Source of the DNA: Microbacterium esteraromaticum
Lineage (GTDB): Bacteria; Actinomycetota; Actinomycetes; Actinomycetales; Microbacteriaceae
Reading direction: 5' to 3'
Assembly (NCBI RefSeq): GCF_028747645.1
Contig: NZ_CP118100.1
Coordinates: 434,001-498,000 of the forward strand
DNA: 64,000 nucleotides
Part shown: one piece after another, positions 46,455-55,467 of the stretch
How the letters are laid out: each line of letters begins with the position of its first letter
Numbering within the stretch: the stretch's first letter is position 1
Translations under genes and position numbers: made by a program
Notes under the pieces: generated by a model
What the model was told of the DNA's origin: nothing
What the model saw: only the letters and a program-made list of their open reading frames with translations
The model's database searches: none

Positions 46455-47290
46455 GCGCCCCCGCACCCGTGGTCGAGGCGCCCGCAGCAGTGAAGGTCGC
46501 GCCGGTGCTGCCACCGCGCCCGCGCAACGTGCGGCGCACGGTGCTGATCGTCACCGTGCTGGTCGCCTTCACCGTCGCCACGTGCATCCCGGCGATCGGC
46601 GGCGTCGAGATCGACCTCTCATCGATCACCAAGCACTGGCAGAACGGCGCCCAGAAGCTCGCGCAGCTGATGCAGCCCAACTTCGCCTTCCTGCCGCGCA
46701 CGATCGAGCCGATGCTCGAGACGCTGCAGATGGCACTCGTGGGTGCGGTCATCGCGGCGTGCATCTCGGTGCCGCTGACCCTGTGGGCGTCCAAGCCCAC
46801 CAACGGCAACCGGTTCGGCCGCACCGCGGTGCGCACCGTGATCAACGTGATCCGCTCGGTGCCCGACCTCGTCTACGCATCGGTGCTGGTGGCGATGGTG
46901 GGCGTCGGAGTGCTGCCCGGCATGATCACGCTCGTGCTGTTCGATATCGGCATCATCGTGAAGCTGGTCTCGGAGGCCATCGACTCGGCCGACCATGACT
47001 ACATGGAGGCGGGCAAGGCCGCCGGTGGCACCCAGTTCCAGATCAACCGGGTCACCGCGCTGCCGCAGACTCTGCCGCTGTTCGCGAATCAGTGGCTCTA
47101 CACCCTCGAACTCAACGTGCGCATCTCGGCGATCCTCGGATTCGTGGGTGCCGGCGGCATCGGTCGCATCCTCGACGAACGACGCGGCTTCTACGCCTAC
47201 GGTGACGTGTCGGTGATCATCCTCGAGATCCTCGTCGTCGTCGTGCTGATCGAGCTGCTCTCGAACTTCCTGCGAAAGAAGCTGACATGA
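46451..47290 (+). CDS. phnE: Phosphonate-type ABC importer permease 1
   Basis: 279 residues, about six membrane helices, with an extended first extracytoplasmic region and the EAA-like loop [23 protein letters not shown]. The Ala/Pro-rich N-tail is cytoplasmic. Overlaps both neighbours by four bases. Confidence 0.92.
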   Translation: MSAPAPVVEAPAAVKVAPVLPPRPRNVRRTVLIVTVLVAFTVATCIPAIGGVEIDLSSITKHWQNGAQKLAQLMQPNFAFLPRTIEPMLETLQMALVGAVIAACISVPLTLWASKPTNGNRFGRTAVRTVINVIRSVPDLVYASVLVAMVGVGVLPGMITLVLFDIGIIVKLVSEAIDSADHDYMEAGKAAGGTQFQINRVTALPQTLPLFANQWLYTLELNVRISAILGFVGAGGIGRILDERRGFYAYGDVSVIILEILVVVVLIELLSNFLRKKLT

Positions 47291-48105
47291 CCGCGCTGAA
47301 CGTTCCAGCCCGACCCTCGCGCCTGTGGCAGACGGTGGCCGCGGTGCTCGTGGGGCTCGTGATTCTCATCGCCGCGGCAGGGCTGCCGATCTCGTGGTCG
47401 GACATCCCGAAGATCCCCGAGAACGTCGCCAAGTACCTGGGATTGATGTTCGGTCCGCCCAACTGGGAGAAGCTGCCGCGGGCCCTGATGGAGATGTGGC
47501 GATCGATCTCGATGGCCTGGCTGGGCGCCATCATGTGCGTCGTGATCTCGATCCCGCTCGGCATCCTCGCCGCGCGCGGTGTGGGGCCCGCGTGGCTGCG
47601 GCTGTCGCTGCGTGGCGTGTTCGCGGTCATCCGCGCCGTGCCCGAGGTGATCATCGCCCTGATCCTGCTCACGGTCACCGGCCTCACCCCGTTCACTGGC
47701 ATGCTGGCGCTGGGGATCGCCGGCATCGGTACGCAGGCGAAGTGGGTGTACGAGGCGATCGAATCGGCCGAGGAAGGGGCATCCGAGGCGGTGCGCGCGG
47801 CCGGCGGCACCACCGCCGAGGTGACGCGCTGGGCGCTGTGGCCGGCGGTCTCGCCGGCGCTGATGTCGTTCGCGCTGTACCGGTTCGAGATCAACATCCG
47901 CACCTCGGCGATCCTCGGAATGGTCGGCGCCGGTGGCATCGGCAGTATGCTCACCAACTACACGCAGTTCCGCGAATGGGACACTGTCGGCATGCTGCTG
48001 ATCGTCATCGTCGTCGTCACGATGACCATCGATGCGATCTCCGGCGCAGTGCGTCGTCGGATCATGGAGGGAGCCCGTTCGAGTGAGCTGGCACGGAGCG
48101 TCTGA
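47287..48105 (+). CDS. phnE: Phosphonate-type ABC importer permease 2
   Basis: 272 residues, a second PhnE-like permease with helices near 15-35, 75-95, 110-135 and 205-250, and the coupling loop GASEAVRAAGGTTAEVTRWALWP. Two different PhnE subunits usually form a heterodimer. Its 3' end overlaps the regulator gene by 23 bases. Confidence 0.92.
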   Translation: MTALNVPARPSRLWQTVAAVLVGLVILIAAAGLPISWSDIPKIPENVAKYLGLMFGPPNWEKLPRALMEMWRSISMAWLGAIMCVVISIPLGILAARGVGPAWLRLSLRGVFAVIRAVPEVIIALILLTVTGLTPFTGMLALGIAGIGTQAKWVYEAIESAEEGASEAVRAAGGTTAEVTRWALWPAVSPALMSFALYRFEINIRTSAILGMVGAGGIGSMLTNYTQFREWDTVGMLLIVIVVVTMTIDAISGAVRRRIMEGARSSELARSV

Positions 48106-48940
48106 CGCCTCACCATCGGCGCGGATCGCCGCGCTGCTGCCGTCGCTGCAACGGGGGGAGCGAAAGGTCGCCGACGCGATCCTCGCCGACCGCGACAGCA
48201 CGGTCGAGCGCACGGCGCAGGACCTGGCGGATGCTGTCGGCGTCGGCCGCACCACGGTGATCCGGGCCGCGCAGTCACTCGGCTACGAGGGGTACCCGCA
48301 GTTGCGCGTCGCGCTCGCTCAGGAACTCGCGACCGAGAGCGTGCCGCTCGAAGAGGGCGACGGCACCATGGTCGGCGCGGTGCGCGCCGGGGTGGGACGC
48401 TTCGCCGCGAGACTGAGCAACACGGTTGCGGCGCTCAACGAAGACGACATGCTGCGGTTCCTGCAGCTTCTCGACCGATCGCAGCGCGTGCTCGTGATCG
48501 CCAATGGGCTCTCGGGCGCACTCGGCATCGACCTGGTGCTGCGCTTGAACTCGGCCGGGCGTCCGGCCGAGATGCTGCCCGACGCGCTGTCGCAGCAGAT
48601 CTCGGCGCGGCAGCTCGGCGCCGGTTCGCTGTGCGTCGTCGTCTCGGGCTCCGGGGCGAACCGGGCCACGCTCGATGGCATGCGGGCCGCGCGCGCGAGT
48701 GGCGCCAACATCGTCGCGATCACATCGTTCGCGCGCTCGGCCGTCGCCGAGATCGCCGATGTGACCCTGGTGGTGCCGCCGATCAACGACACCTTCCAGG
48801 ACGAACTCATCCACACGTCGCGGGCGGCGATGATGCTCGTGCTCGAACAGCTCGTCGAGCAGTTCATCGCCTACCGTGGCGAACGCGGCCGCGAGGCGCA
48901 GGCCACCTCGGTGTCGCTGCTCGGCGGCATCCTGGAGTGA
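48083..48940 (+). CDS. MurR/RpiR family transcriptional regulator
   Basis: 285 residues with an N-terminal HTH_6 domain (ERTAQDLADAVGVGRTTVIRAAQSL) and a C-terminal SIS domain (about 115-270; VLVIANGLSGALGIDL, VVSGSGANRATL) that binds phosphorylated sugars. GGAGG before the GTG at 48083 sets the start within the permease gene. The likely controller of the phn-type unit; an SIS ligand suggests that the regulated compound or its product is a sugar phosphate. Convergent with rhaB. Confidence 0.88.
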   Translation: MSWHGASDASPSARIAALLPSLQRGERKVADAILADRDSTVERTAQDLADAVGVGRTTVIRAAQSLGYEGYPQLRVALAQELATESVPLEEGDGTMVGAVRAGVGRFAARLSNTVAALNEDDMLRFLQLLDRSQRVLVIANGLSGALGIDLVLRLNSAGRPAEMLPDALSQQISARQLGAGSLCVVVSGSGANRATLDGMRAARASGANIVAITSFARSAVAEIADVTLVVPPINDTFQDELIHTSRAAMMLVLEQLVEQFIAYRGERGREAQATSVSLLGGILE

Positions 48941-48959
48941 CGCGCCTCGCGTACCAGGG

Positions 48960-50369
48960 TCAGCGTGGGTCGTAGCGGTGCACGTCCGCCGTTGCCGCGA
49001 CGAGCGCGCGGAGACCGGCGAGGTCGGCGGGAGCGGCACCGGCTGCGCGCGCCTGCACCAGCACGTTGCCGAGCGCCGTCGCCTCGACGGGGCCGGCGAT
49101 GACGGGAACCCCTGATCTGTTGGCCGTCGCCTGGCACAGCAGGCGGTTGAGGGAACCGCCGCCGACGAGATGGATGCTGTCGACCGGGCGACCGGCCAGG
49201 GTCGCGGCGTCGGCGATGGCATCCGCAAAGGCCTGCGCAATCGATTCGACGATGGTGCGGACGAACGCCGCCCGCGACGACGGCGCGGCATCGCCGAGCA
49301 GTGCGCTGATGCGCGCGGGCATGTCGCCCGGAGCACTGAGCGATGGGTCGTTCGCATCGAACAGCGGCATCGCGCCGGCGGTCGCGGCGGCCTCTGCCAG
49401 CAGCGTTGGCAGGTCGATCGGGGCGCCGTCGGATGCCTCCCACTCGCGCAGCGTCTCGCTGAGCAGCCAGAGGCCCGTGACGTTGTGCAGAAAGCGGATG
49501 CGCCCGTCGACGCCGAGCTCATTGGTGAAGTTCGCGGCGCGGGCGGCGTCCGATACGACCGGTTCGGTGAGCTCCAGGCCGACCAGGCCCCACGTGCCGC
49601 ACGAGATGTAGGCCGCGTGCGGCGTTGACAAGGGGGCCGCGGCGACGGCCGAAGCGGTGTCGTGCGAGGCGACGGCGACGACGGGAAGGTCGCGGCCGAT
49701 CCGCGCCGCGAGCTCGGGGCGGACGCGACCGATCGTCTCACCCGGATCGACCAGGCTCGGCAGGACGCCGGCGGGAATGCCGAGGCGTTCTGCCAGCTCG
49801 AGATCCCACTGCGCATCGTCGACGCGCAGCAGCCCGGTGGTCGAGGCGTTCGTGCGCTCGGCGACCCGTCGTCCCGTGAGCAGGAAGGCGAGCAGGTCGG
49901 GCATGAGCAGCGCCGTGTCGGCGTCGCTCAGCGGGGCATCCGCCCGGTATTGGTAGAGCGTGTTGAACGGCAGGAACTGCAGACCGTTGCGACGGTAGAG
50001 CTCTTCGAAGGGGACGACCGCGTGTACCGCCTCGACGCCGCGCGCGGTGCGATCGTCGCGGTAGTGGAACGGTTCGGCCAGCAGATCGCCATCGTGCAGC
50101 AGACCGTAGTCGACCGCCCACGAGTCGATGCCGATGCTCTCGATCGTGGGCTCACGCCGCACGGCCTCGGCGAGTCCGTCGAGCACGTGCTCGTACAGGG
50201 CACCGAAGTCCCAGTGCAGGCCGTCGGCCCGCTGCACCGGTCCGTTCGAAAAACGCGTCACGAGTTCGAGATCGAGCGCGTCGGTGCCGACGCGCCCGAT
50301 CATCACCCGTCCGCTCGTCGCGCCGAGGTCGACGGCGGCGAACGAGCGGACGGCTGCTGACGCCGTCAT
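48960..50369 (-). CDS. rhaB: L-rhamnulokinase
   Basis: FGGY-family sugar kinase of 469 residues that phosphorylates L-rhamnulose. The N-terminal phosphate loop AVDLGATSGRVMIG, IDSWAVDYGLL, NTLYQYRAD and the second ATP motif HLVGGGSLNRLLCQ are typical of RhaB. The ATG at 50369 overlaps the aldolase-dehydrogenase stop by four bases. Last gene of the rhamnose operon. Confidence 0.94.
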   Translation of the reverse strand: MTASAAVRSFAAVDLGATSGRVMIGRVGTDALDLELVTRFSNGPVQRADGLHWDFGALYEHVLDGLAEAVRREPTIESIGIDSWAVDYGLLHDGDLLAEPFHYRDDRTARGVEAVHAVVPFEELYRRNGLQFLPFNTLYQYRADAPLSDADTALLMPDLLAFLLTGRRVAERTNASTTGLLRVDDAQWDLELAERLGIPAGVLPSLVDPGETIGRVRPELAARIGRDLPVVAVASHDTASAVAAAPLSTPHAAYISCGTWGLVGLELTEPVVSDAARAANFTNELGVDGRIRFLHNVTGLWLLSETLREWEASDGAPIDLPTLLAEAAATAGAMPLFDANDPSLSAPGDMPARISALLGDAAPSSRAAFVRTIVESIAQAFADAIADAATLAGRPVDSIHLVGGGSLNRLLCQATANRSGVPVIAGPVEATALGNVLVQARAAGAAPADLAGLRALVAATADVHRYDPR

Positions 50370-52402
50370 CGCAGGAATGCCGCCGCGACGCCCGAGTCGA
50401 CGGGGATGTGCAGACCGGTCGTACGGCTCAGCTCGGGGCCGGTCAGCACGTACACGGCGTCGGCGACGTTCTCGGGAACGACCTCGCGCTTGAGGATGGT
50501 GCGGTTGGCGTAGAACTGGCCGAGGTCCTCTTCGGCGACGCCGTAGGTGGCAGCGCGGTTGGCGCCCCATCCGGAGGCGAAGATGCCCGACCCGCGAACG
50601 ACGCCGTCGGGGTTGATGCCGTTGACGCGGATGCCGTGCTCGCCGAGTTCGACGGCGAGCAGTCGCACCTGGTGCGCCTGGTCGGCCTTGGTCGCCGAGT
50701 AGGCGATGTTGTTGGGGCCGGCGAAGACGGAGTTCTTCGACGAGATGTAGATGATGTCGCCGCCGAGCTGCTGAGCGATGAGGGCCTTCGCCGCGGCCTT
50801 CGACACCAGGAACGAGCCCTTGGCCATCACATCGTGCTGCAGATCCCAGTCCTTCTCGGTGGTCTCCAGCAGCGGCTTCGACAGTGACAGGCCGGCGTTG
50901 TTGACCACGAGGTCGACGCCACCGAACGCGAGCACGGCCTCATCGAGAGCCGCCTGGACGGCATCCGCATCGGCGACGTTCGCGGCGACGCCGATCGCGA
51001 CATCGGTGCCGCCGAGTTCGGCGGCCGCGGCCTGCGCCTTGGCGAGGTCGAGGTCGGCGATCACGACGCAGGCGCCCTCGGCGGCCAGGCGCGTGGCGAT
51101 GGCCTTGCCGATGCCCGAGGCTGCGCCGGTGACGAAGGCGATCCGGCCCTGGTGGCTCTTGGGCTTGGGCATCCGCTGCAGCTTGGCCTCTTCGAGCGCC
51201 CAGTACTCGATGCGGAACTTCTCAGCATCCGAGATCGGGGCGTACGTCGAGAGCGCCTCGGCGCCGCGCATGACATTGATGGCGTTGACGTAGAACTCAC
51301 CCGCGACGCGAGCGGTCTGCTTGTTCGCGCCGTATGAGAACATTCCGACGCCGGGGATCAGCACGATCAGCGGGTCGGCGCCGCGGATCGCAGGGGAGTC
51401 AGCGGTCGCGTGCGCGTCGTAGTAGGCCTGGTAGTCGGCGCGGTACTCGGCGTGCAGCTCGTGCAGCCGTGCGATCTGCTCATCGACGGTGGCGGTCACC
51501 GGCAGGTCGAGGATCAGCGGCTTGACCTTGGTGCGCAGGAAGTGATCGGGGCAGCTGGTGCCAAGGGCGGCCAGCGCCGGGGCCTTCTCGGATGCCAGGA
51601 AGTCGAGCACCACGTCACCGTCGGTGAAGTGACCGACCATGGGCTTGTCGTGGCTGGCGATCCCGCGGATGGTGGGGGCGAGGGCAGCGGCGCGGGCGCG
51701 GCGTTCGGCGTCGGGCAGCGCGGTGAAACCGGCGCGCGCTGCACCGAACGGGGCGGGGCGTCCGTGCTCGGCGATGTAGGCCGCGGCGGTGTCGATGATC
51801 CACAGCGAGTTCGCCTCGGCCTCGTCCGAGGTGTCGCCCCAGGCGGTGATGCCGTGCCCGCCGAGGATTGTGCCGATCGCCTGCGGGTTCTGCTTCTTGA
51901 TCTCGGCGATGTCGAGACCGAGCTGGAAGCCGGGGCGTCGCCACGGCACCCACACGACCTTGTCGCCGAAGATCTTCGCGGTCAGCGCTTCGCCGTCGGC
52001 CGCGGTCGCGATCGCGATGCCCGAGTCGGGATGCAGGTGGTCGACGTGCGCGGCATCGACCAGTCCGTGCATGGCCGTGTCGATCGACGGCGCTGCACCG
52101 CCCTTGCCGTGCAGGCAGAAGTCGAACGCGGCGACCATCTCGTCTTCGCGGTCGATGCCGGGGTAGACGTCGACGAGCGCGCGCATGCGGTCGAGGCGCA
52201 GTACTGCCAGCCCCTGTTCGGTGAGCGTTCCCAGATCGCCCCCGGACCCCTTCACCCACATCAGCTCGACCGGCTGTCCGGTGACCGGGTCGGTGTCGAC
52301 GCCCTTGGCCGAGGTGTTTCCCCCGGCGTAGTTGGTGTTCTTCGGATCGGCACCGAGGCGGTTCGACCGTGCGATCAGTGCGGCGGGGGTGGGGGTGGTC
52401 AT
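50366..52402 (-). CDS. rhaEW: Bifunctional rhamnulose-1-phosphate aldolase / short-chain dehydrogenase
   Basis: 678 residues. Part 1 (about 1-400) is a class II aldolase with zinc ligands in HVDHLHPDSG and GGHGITAWG. Part 2 (about 420-678) is an SDR with nucleotide loop VTGAASGIGKAIA, NNAGLS and the catalytic YSATKADQ. The fusion cleaves rhamnulose-1-phosphate and oxidises the lactaldehyde it releases to lactate, as known in actinobacteria and Bacillus. The name follows that published fusion family. Confidence 0.92.
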   Translation of the reverse strand: MTTPTPAALIARSNRLGADPKNTNYAGGNTSAKGVDTDPVTGQPVELMWVKGSGGDLGTLTEQGLAVLRLDRMRALVDVYPGIDREDEMVAAFDFCLHGKGGAAPSIDTAMHGLVDAAHVDHLHPDSGIAIATAADGEALTAKIFGDKVVWVPWRRPGFQLGLDIAEIKKQNPQAIGTILGGHGITAWGDTSDEAEANSLWIIDTAAAYIAEHGRPAPFGAARAGFTALPDAERRARAAALAPTIRGIASHDKPMVGHFTDGDVVLDFLASEKAPALAALGTSCPDHFLRTKVKPLILDLPVTATVDEQIARLHELHAEYRADYQAYYDAHATADSPAIRGADPLIVLIPGVGMFSYGANKQTARVAGEFYVNAINVMRGAEALSTYAPISDAEKFRIEYWALEEAKLQRMPKPKSHQGRIAFVTGAASGIGKAIATRLAAEGACVVIADLDLAKAQAAAAELGGTDVAIGVAANVADADAVQAALDEAVLAFGGVDLVVNNAGLSLSKPLLETTEKDWDLQHDVMAKGSFLVSKAAAKALIAQQLGGDIIYISSKNSVFAGPNNIAYSATKADQAHQVRLLAVELGEHGIRVNGINPDGVVRGSGIFASGWGANRAATYGVAEEDLGQFYANRTILKREVVPENVADAVYVLTGPELSRTTGLHIPVDSGVAAAFLR

Positions 52403-52442
52403 GCGGGGTCCTTTGAGGATGCGGTGGTGAGAAGGATGAGGG

Positions 52443-52472
52443 CGAGGGGGCGGCGTGGCGCCCGCCCCCTCG
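52443..52472. promoter_or_regulatory. Intercistronic hairpin inside the rhamnose operon
   Basis: CGAGGGGGCGG (52443-52453) pairs with 52462-52472 around an 8-base loop. It lies between the transporter stop (52479) and the aldolase-dehydrogenase start (52402), with no T run, so processing or partial attenuation is more likely than full termination. Confidence 0.5.
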
Positions 52473-52478
52473 TGGTGA

Positions 52479-53777
52479 TCAGCGTGCGGTGGCCACCGGC
52501 TCGCCGTAGCGCTCGCGCTCGATCTCGTCGAGCGACTTGCCTTCGGTCTTGGGCGCCCAGATCGTGCCGATCAGCAGAGCGGCGACCAGCAGACCGATGA
52601 TGAGCAGGCCGAGCTTGCCGAGGCCCATCGACTCCAGCAGCACGGGGAACACCAGGCTGAGCAGGCCGACCATGACGCGGGCGAGCATGAAGAGCATGCC
52701 CTGGGCGCTGGCGCGGTAGCGGGTCGCGAACAGTTCAGCCGTCCACAGGCCGTAGAAGGCCTGCGCGCCGACACCGGCCGAGATACCCCAGGCGGTGGCG
52801 AAGAACAGCAGCGAGAACATTCCGGGAGGGGCGTAGATCAGCACGATCCAGGCGATGACGCCCAGCAGCGCGCCGCCGAAGTACAGCCAGCGACGGCTGA
52901 CCTTGTCGCCGTAGCGCATGAAGCCGAAGTAGGTGGCTGCGGCCGTCAGCGACCAGACGAGTACCTGCAGCAGGTTCTGCTGCGTGGCATCCTCGAGCCC
53001 GGCCGCCTCGTAGACGCGCGGCTGGAAGATACCGGCCTGCCCGGCGACGGTGTTCCACAGGCCGTACACGCCGAGCAAGAAGGCCAGTGCGCCGAGGTTC
53101 TTCTTGTTCGACAGCAGTCCGCCGATGCCCGAGAACAGCGACACCTTCTGGCCGCTGGCACGTTCGGCCTCGCGCTGCTCCTTCCAACGGCGCGACTCGG
53201 GGAGTCCGCGACGCACCCACCACGTGATCGCGGCGATGACGAAGAGGTGGAAGAAGATCAGACGCGCGCCGACGATGCCGAGCGGGCCGACGATCACGGC
53301 GAGCAGGAAGCCCACGGCCGGGCCGATCGACCAGGCCAGCTGGGCCGTGCCCACGTGTGCGGCGCGCTGCTCGCTGGGGGCCTCTTCGGCGATGTAGGTC
53401 CACGAAGCGGGCACGCCCGCACCGACCGAGATGCCCATCATGATCACGCCGATGAGCAGCATGGTGAAGTTCGTCGAGAACGTCACCACCAGTGCACCGG
53501 CCATGAACAGGATGAGGTCGTAAGTGTAGATGAACTTGCGGCCGAGGCGGTCGCAGAGCGGACCGCCGATGGCGGCACCGATCGCGGCGCCGAACGCGTT
53601 GGCGCTGAGGGCCGCGACGAGACCGACGGCGGCGTTGTCGAAGCCGAACTCGGCCTGCCACAGCGTCAGGCTGGTGGCGAGGGCGATGATGGCGCCCGCT
53701 TCGATGTAGTTCGACATGGCGACGGCGATGGTCGCCTTCCAGGCCGTGAGCGGCCGGCGAATGGAGGTGGTGGTCAT
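52479..53777 (-). CDS. MFS sugar transporter, probable L-rhamnose uptake
   Basis: 432 residues, twelve membrane helices, sugar-porter-type motif GGPLCDRLGRK after helix 2 and PESRRWKEQ in the central loop. Placed between isomerase and aldolase genes, so the substrate should be L-rhamnose. The ATG at 53777 follows GGGGAG; it starts one base after the isomerase stop. Confidence 0.9.
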   Translation of the reverse strand: MTTTSIRRPLTAWKATIAVAMSNYIEAGAIIALATSLTLWQAEFGFDNAAVGLVAALSANAFGAAIGAAIGGPLCDRLGRKFIYTYDLILFMAGALVVTFSTNFTMLLIGVIMMGISVGAGVPASWTYIAEEAPSEQRAAHVGTAQLAWSIGPAVGFLLAVIVGPLGIVGARLIFFHLFVIAAITWWVRRGLPESRRWKEQREAERASGQKVSLFSGIGGLLSNKKNLGALAFLLGVYGLWNTVAGQAGIFQPRVYEAAGLEDATQQNLLQVLVWSLTAAATYFGFMRYGDKVSRRWLYFGGALLGVIAWIVLIYAPPGMFSLLFFATAWGISAGVGAQAFYGLWTAELFATRYRASAQGMLFMLARVMVGLLSLVFPVLLESMGLGKLGLLIIGLLVAALLIGTIWAPKTEGKSLDEIERERYGEPVATAR

Positions 53778-53778
53778 G

Positions 53779-54942
53779 TCAGGCTCCCCATCCTGCCTGG
53801 GTTCCGCCGACGCGATCGGCGGCGATCTTCTGCTGGTATCCGGATGCGGCGTACGCGGCCATCGGGTCGGCTGCCAGTCCCCGCGACTCACGCCACTCGG
53901 CCAGTGCCGGGCGGACGTCCGTGTAGAACGCGTCCATGAAGACGGCGTTGGCGGCGAGCACATCGCCGCTCTTCTGGGCACTGCTCAGCGCGTCGCGGTC
54001 GACGAGCAGGGCGCGCGCGGTCATCTCTTGCACGTTGAGCACCGAGCGGATCTGACCGGGGATCTTGTCTTCGACGTTGTGGCACTGGTCGAGCATGAAC
54101 GCCACATCGGGGTTGTTCAGCCCGCCGCCGCGCACCACCTCGAACAGGATGCGGAACAGCTGGAACGGGTCGGCCGCGCCCACGATCAGGTCGTCGTCGG
54201 CGTAGAAGCGCGAGTTGAAGTCGAACGAGCCGAGCTTGCCGAGGCGCAGCAGCTGCATGACGATGAACTCGACGTTTGTGCCGGGCGCGTGGTGGCCGGT
54301 GTCGAGGCAGACCATGGCCTTGTCGCCGAGAGAGGCGACCTGCGCGTAGCTGGTGCCCCAGTCGGGAACATCGGTGTGATAGAACGCCGGTTCGAAGAAC
54401 TTGTACTCCAGAACCATGCGCTGCTCGGCGCCGAGACGGGCGTAGATCTTCTCGAGGGAGTCCTGCAGGCGATCCTGGCGGCCGCGCATGTCTGCCTGGC
54501 CGGGGTAGTTCGACCCGTCGGCGAGCCAGATCTTGAGGTCGCGGCTGCCGGTGGCATCCATCACATCGATGCATGCGAGGTGGTGATCGATCGCCTTCTG
54601 GCGAATCGCCGCGTCTTCGTGCGTCAGCGCACCGAACTTGTAGTCGTCGTCCTGGAAGGTGTTCGAGTTGACGGTTCCGAGTGCGACGCCGTGGTCTTCG
54701 GCGTGCGTGCGCAGGGCGTCGAAGTCGCACATGTCCCACGGAATGTGCAGTGCGACGACCGGGGCGAGCGCGGTGTGCTTGTGCACCTGTGCGGCATCCG
54801 CGATCTTCTCGAAGGGGTCGCGCGGGGTGCCGGGCGTGCCGAACACCTTGAAGCGGGTACCGGAGTTGCCGAACGCCCACGAGGGGAGTTCGATCGACTG
54901 CCGCTCGAGCTGAGAGCGGATGTCGGGTGTGAGGATGCTCAC
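53779..54942 (-). CDS. rhaI: L-rhamnose isomerase
   Basis: 387 residues, TIM-barrel enzyme of the RhaI type (as in Pseudomonas stutzeri) that turns L-rhamnose into L-rhamnulose. Metal ligands are expected in VLEYKFFEPAFYHT, CLDTGHHAPGTN and SFDFNSRFYADDDLI, all present. ATG overlaps the mutarotase stop by four bases. Confidence 0.93.
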   Translation of the reverse strand: MSILTPDIRSQLERQSIELPSWAFGNSGTRFKVFGTPGTPRDPFEKIADAAQVHKHTALAPVVALHIPWDMCDFDALRTHAEDHGVALGTVNSNTFQDDDYKFGALTHEDAAIRQKAIDHHLACIDVMDATGSRDLKIWLADGSNYPGQADMRGRQDRLQDSLEKIYARLGAEQRMVLEYKFFEPAFYHTDVPDWGTSYAQVASLGDKAMVCLDTGHHAPGTNVEFIVMQLLRLGKLGSFDFNSRFYADDDLIVGAADPFQLFRILFEVVRGGGLNNPDVAFMLDQCHNVEDKIPGQIRSVLNVQEMTARALLVDRDALSSAQKSGDVLAANAVFMDAFYTDVRPALAEWRESRGLAADPMAAYAASGYQQKIAADRVGGTQAGWGA

Positions 54943-55319
54943 GATGGACTGCTTTCGTTGTCGGGGGTGGATGCGGGAACGTCGGATGCCGAGGCGAGCT
55001 GGGCGTCCAGATTGAAGACTTCGGGCAGGCGCGTCGCGGCCTGGTCGGGACGACCGTCGAGCTCGATGAAGAACCGGCTCATCTCGGCCTCCCAGCGCGT
55101 CGCGATGGGGGAATCGGCGAGGTAGGCCTGCGCGGCTTCGTCGTCGTCGGTCTCGTAGTAGCCGAAGAGGCGGCCGCCGTCGCCGAGGAAGAGCGAGTAG
55201 TTGCGGCGGCCGGATGCGGCGATCTCGGCGAGCATCTCGGGCCAGACCGGCGAATGGCGCTCGAGGTACTCGTCGAGCAGTTCAGGGCGCACCTGCAGTT
55301 GGAAGGCGACGCGGGGCAT
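54939..55319 (-). CDS. rhaM: L-rhamnose mutarotase
   Basis: Interconverts anomers of L-rhamnose before isomerisation. The 126-residue protein carries VRPELLDEYLERHSPVWPEML, YSLFLGDGGRLFGYYE and RFFIELD motifs of the RhaM family. The C-terminal 25 residues extend beyond the usual length. GAGGAG stands before the ATG. First gene of the rhamnose operon. Confidence 0.92.
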   Translation of the reverse strand: MPRVAFQLQVRPELLDEYLERHSPVWPEMLAEIAASGRRNYSLFLGDGGRLFGYYETDDDEAAQAYLADSPIATRWEAEMSRFFIELDGRPDQAATRLPEVFNLDAQLASASDVPASTPDNESSPS

Positions 55320-55348
55320 GGGTGAATCTCCTCGTTGAGTCCGGCGTG

Positions 55349-55372
55349 TCTGAATCGTTTCAGAGCACTCTA
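55349..55372 (-). promoter_or_regulatory. Rhamnose operon promoter (-10) and LacI-type operator
   Basis: On the minus strand TAGAGT (55367-55372) is followed by TCTGAAACGATTCAGA (55349-55364), a near-perfect 16-base dyad with the central CG of LacI-family operators. It covers the expected transcription start and lies 30 bases before rhaM, between rhaM and the divergent LacI-family gene. Confidence 0.7.
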
Positions 55373-55467
55373 GGTGCCCGTATCGGGGAAGTCAAAACCG
55401 TTGTGCGCGGCGGGTGGAAAGCCTGTCGAGTAGCGTGTGGGGAGGCCGCGGTGGAGGGGGAAGACGG

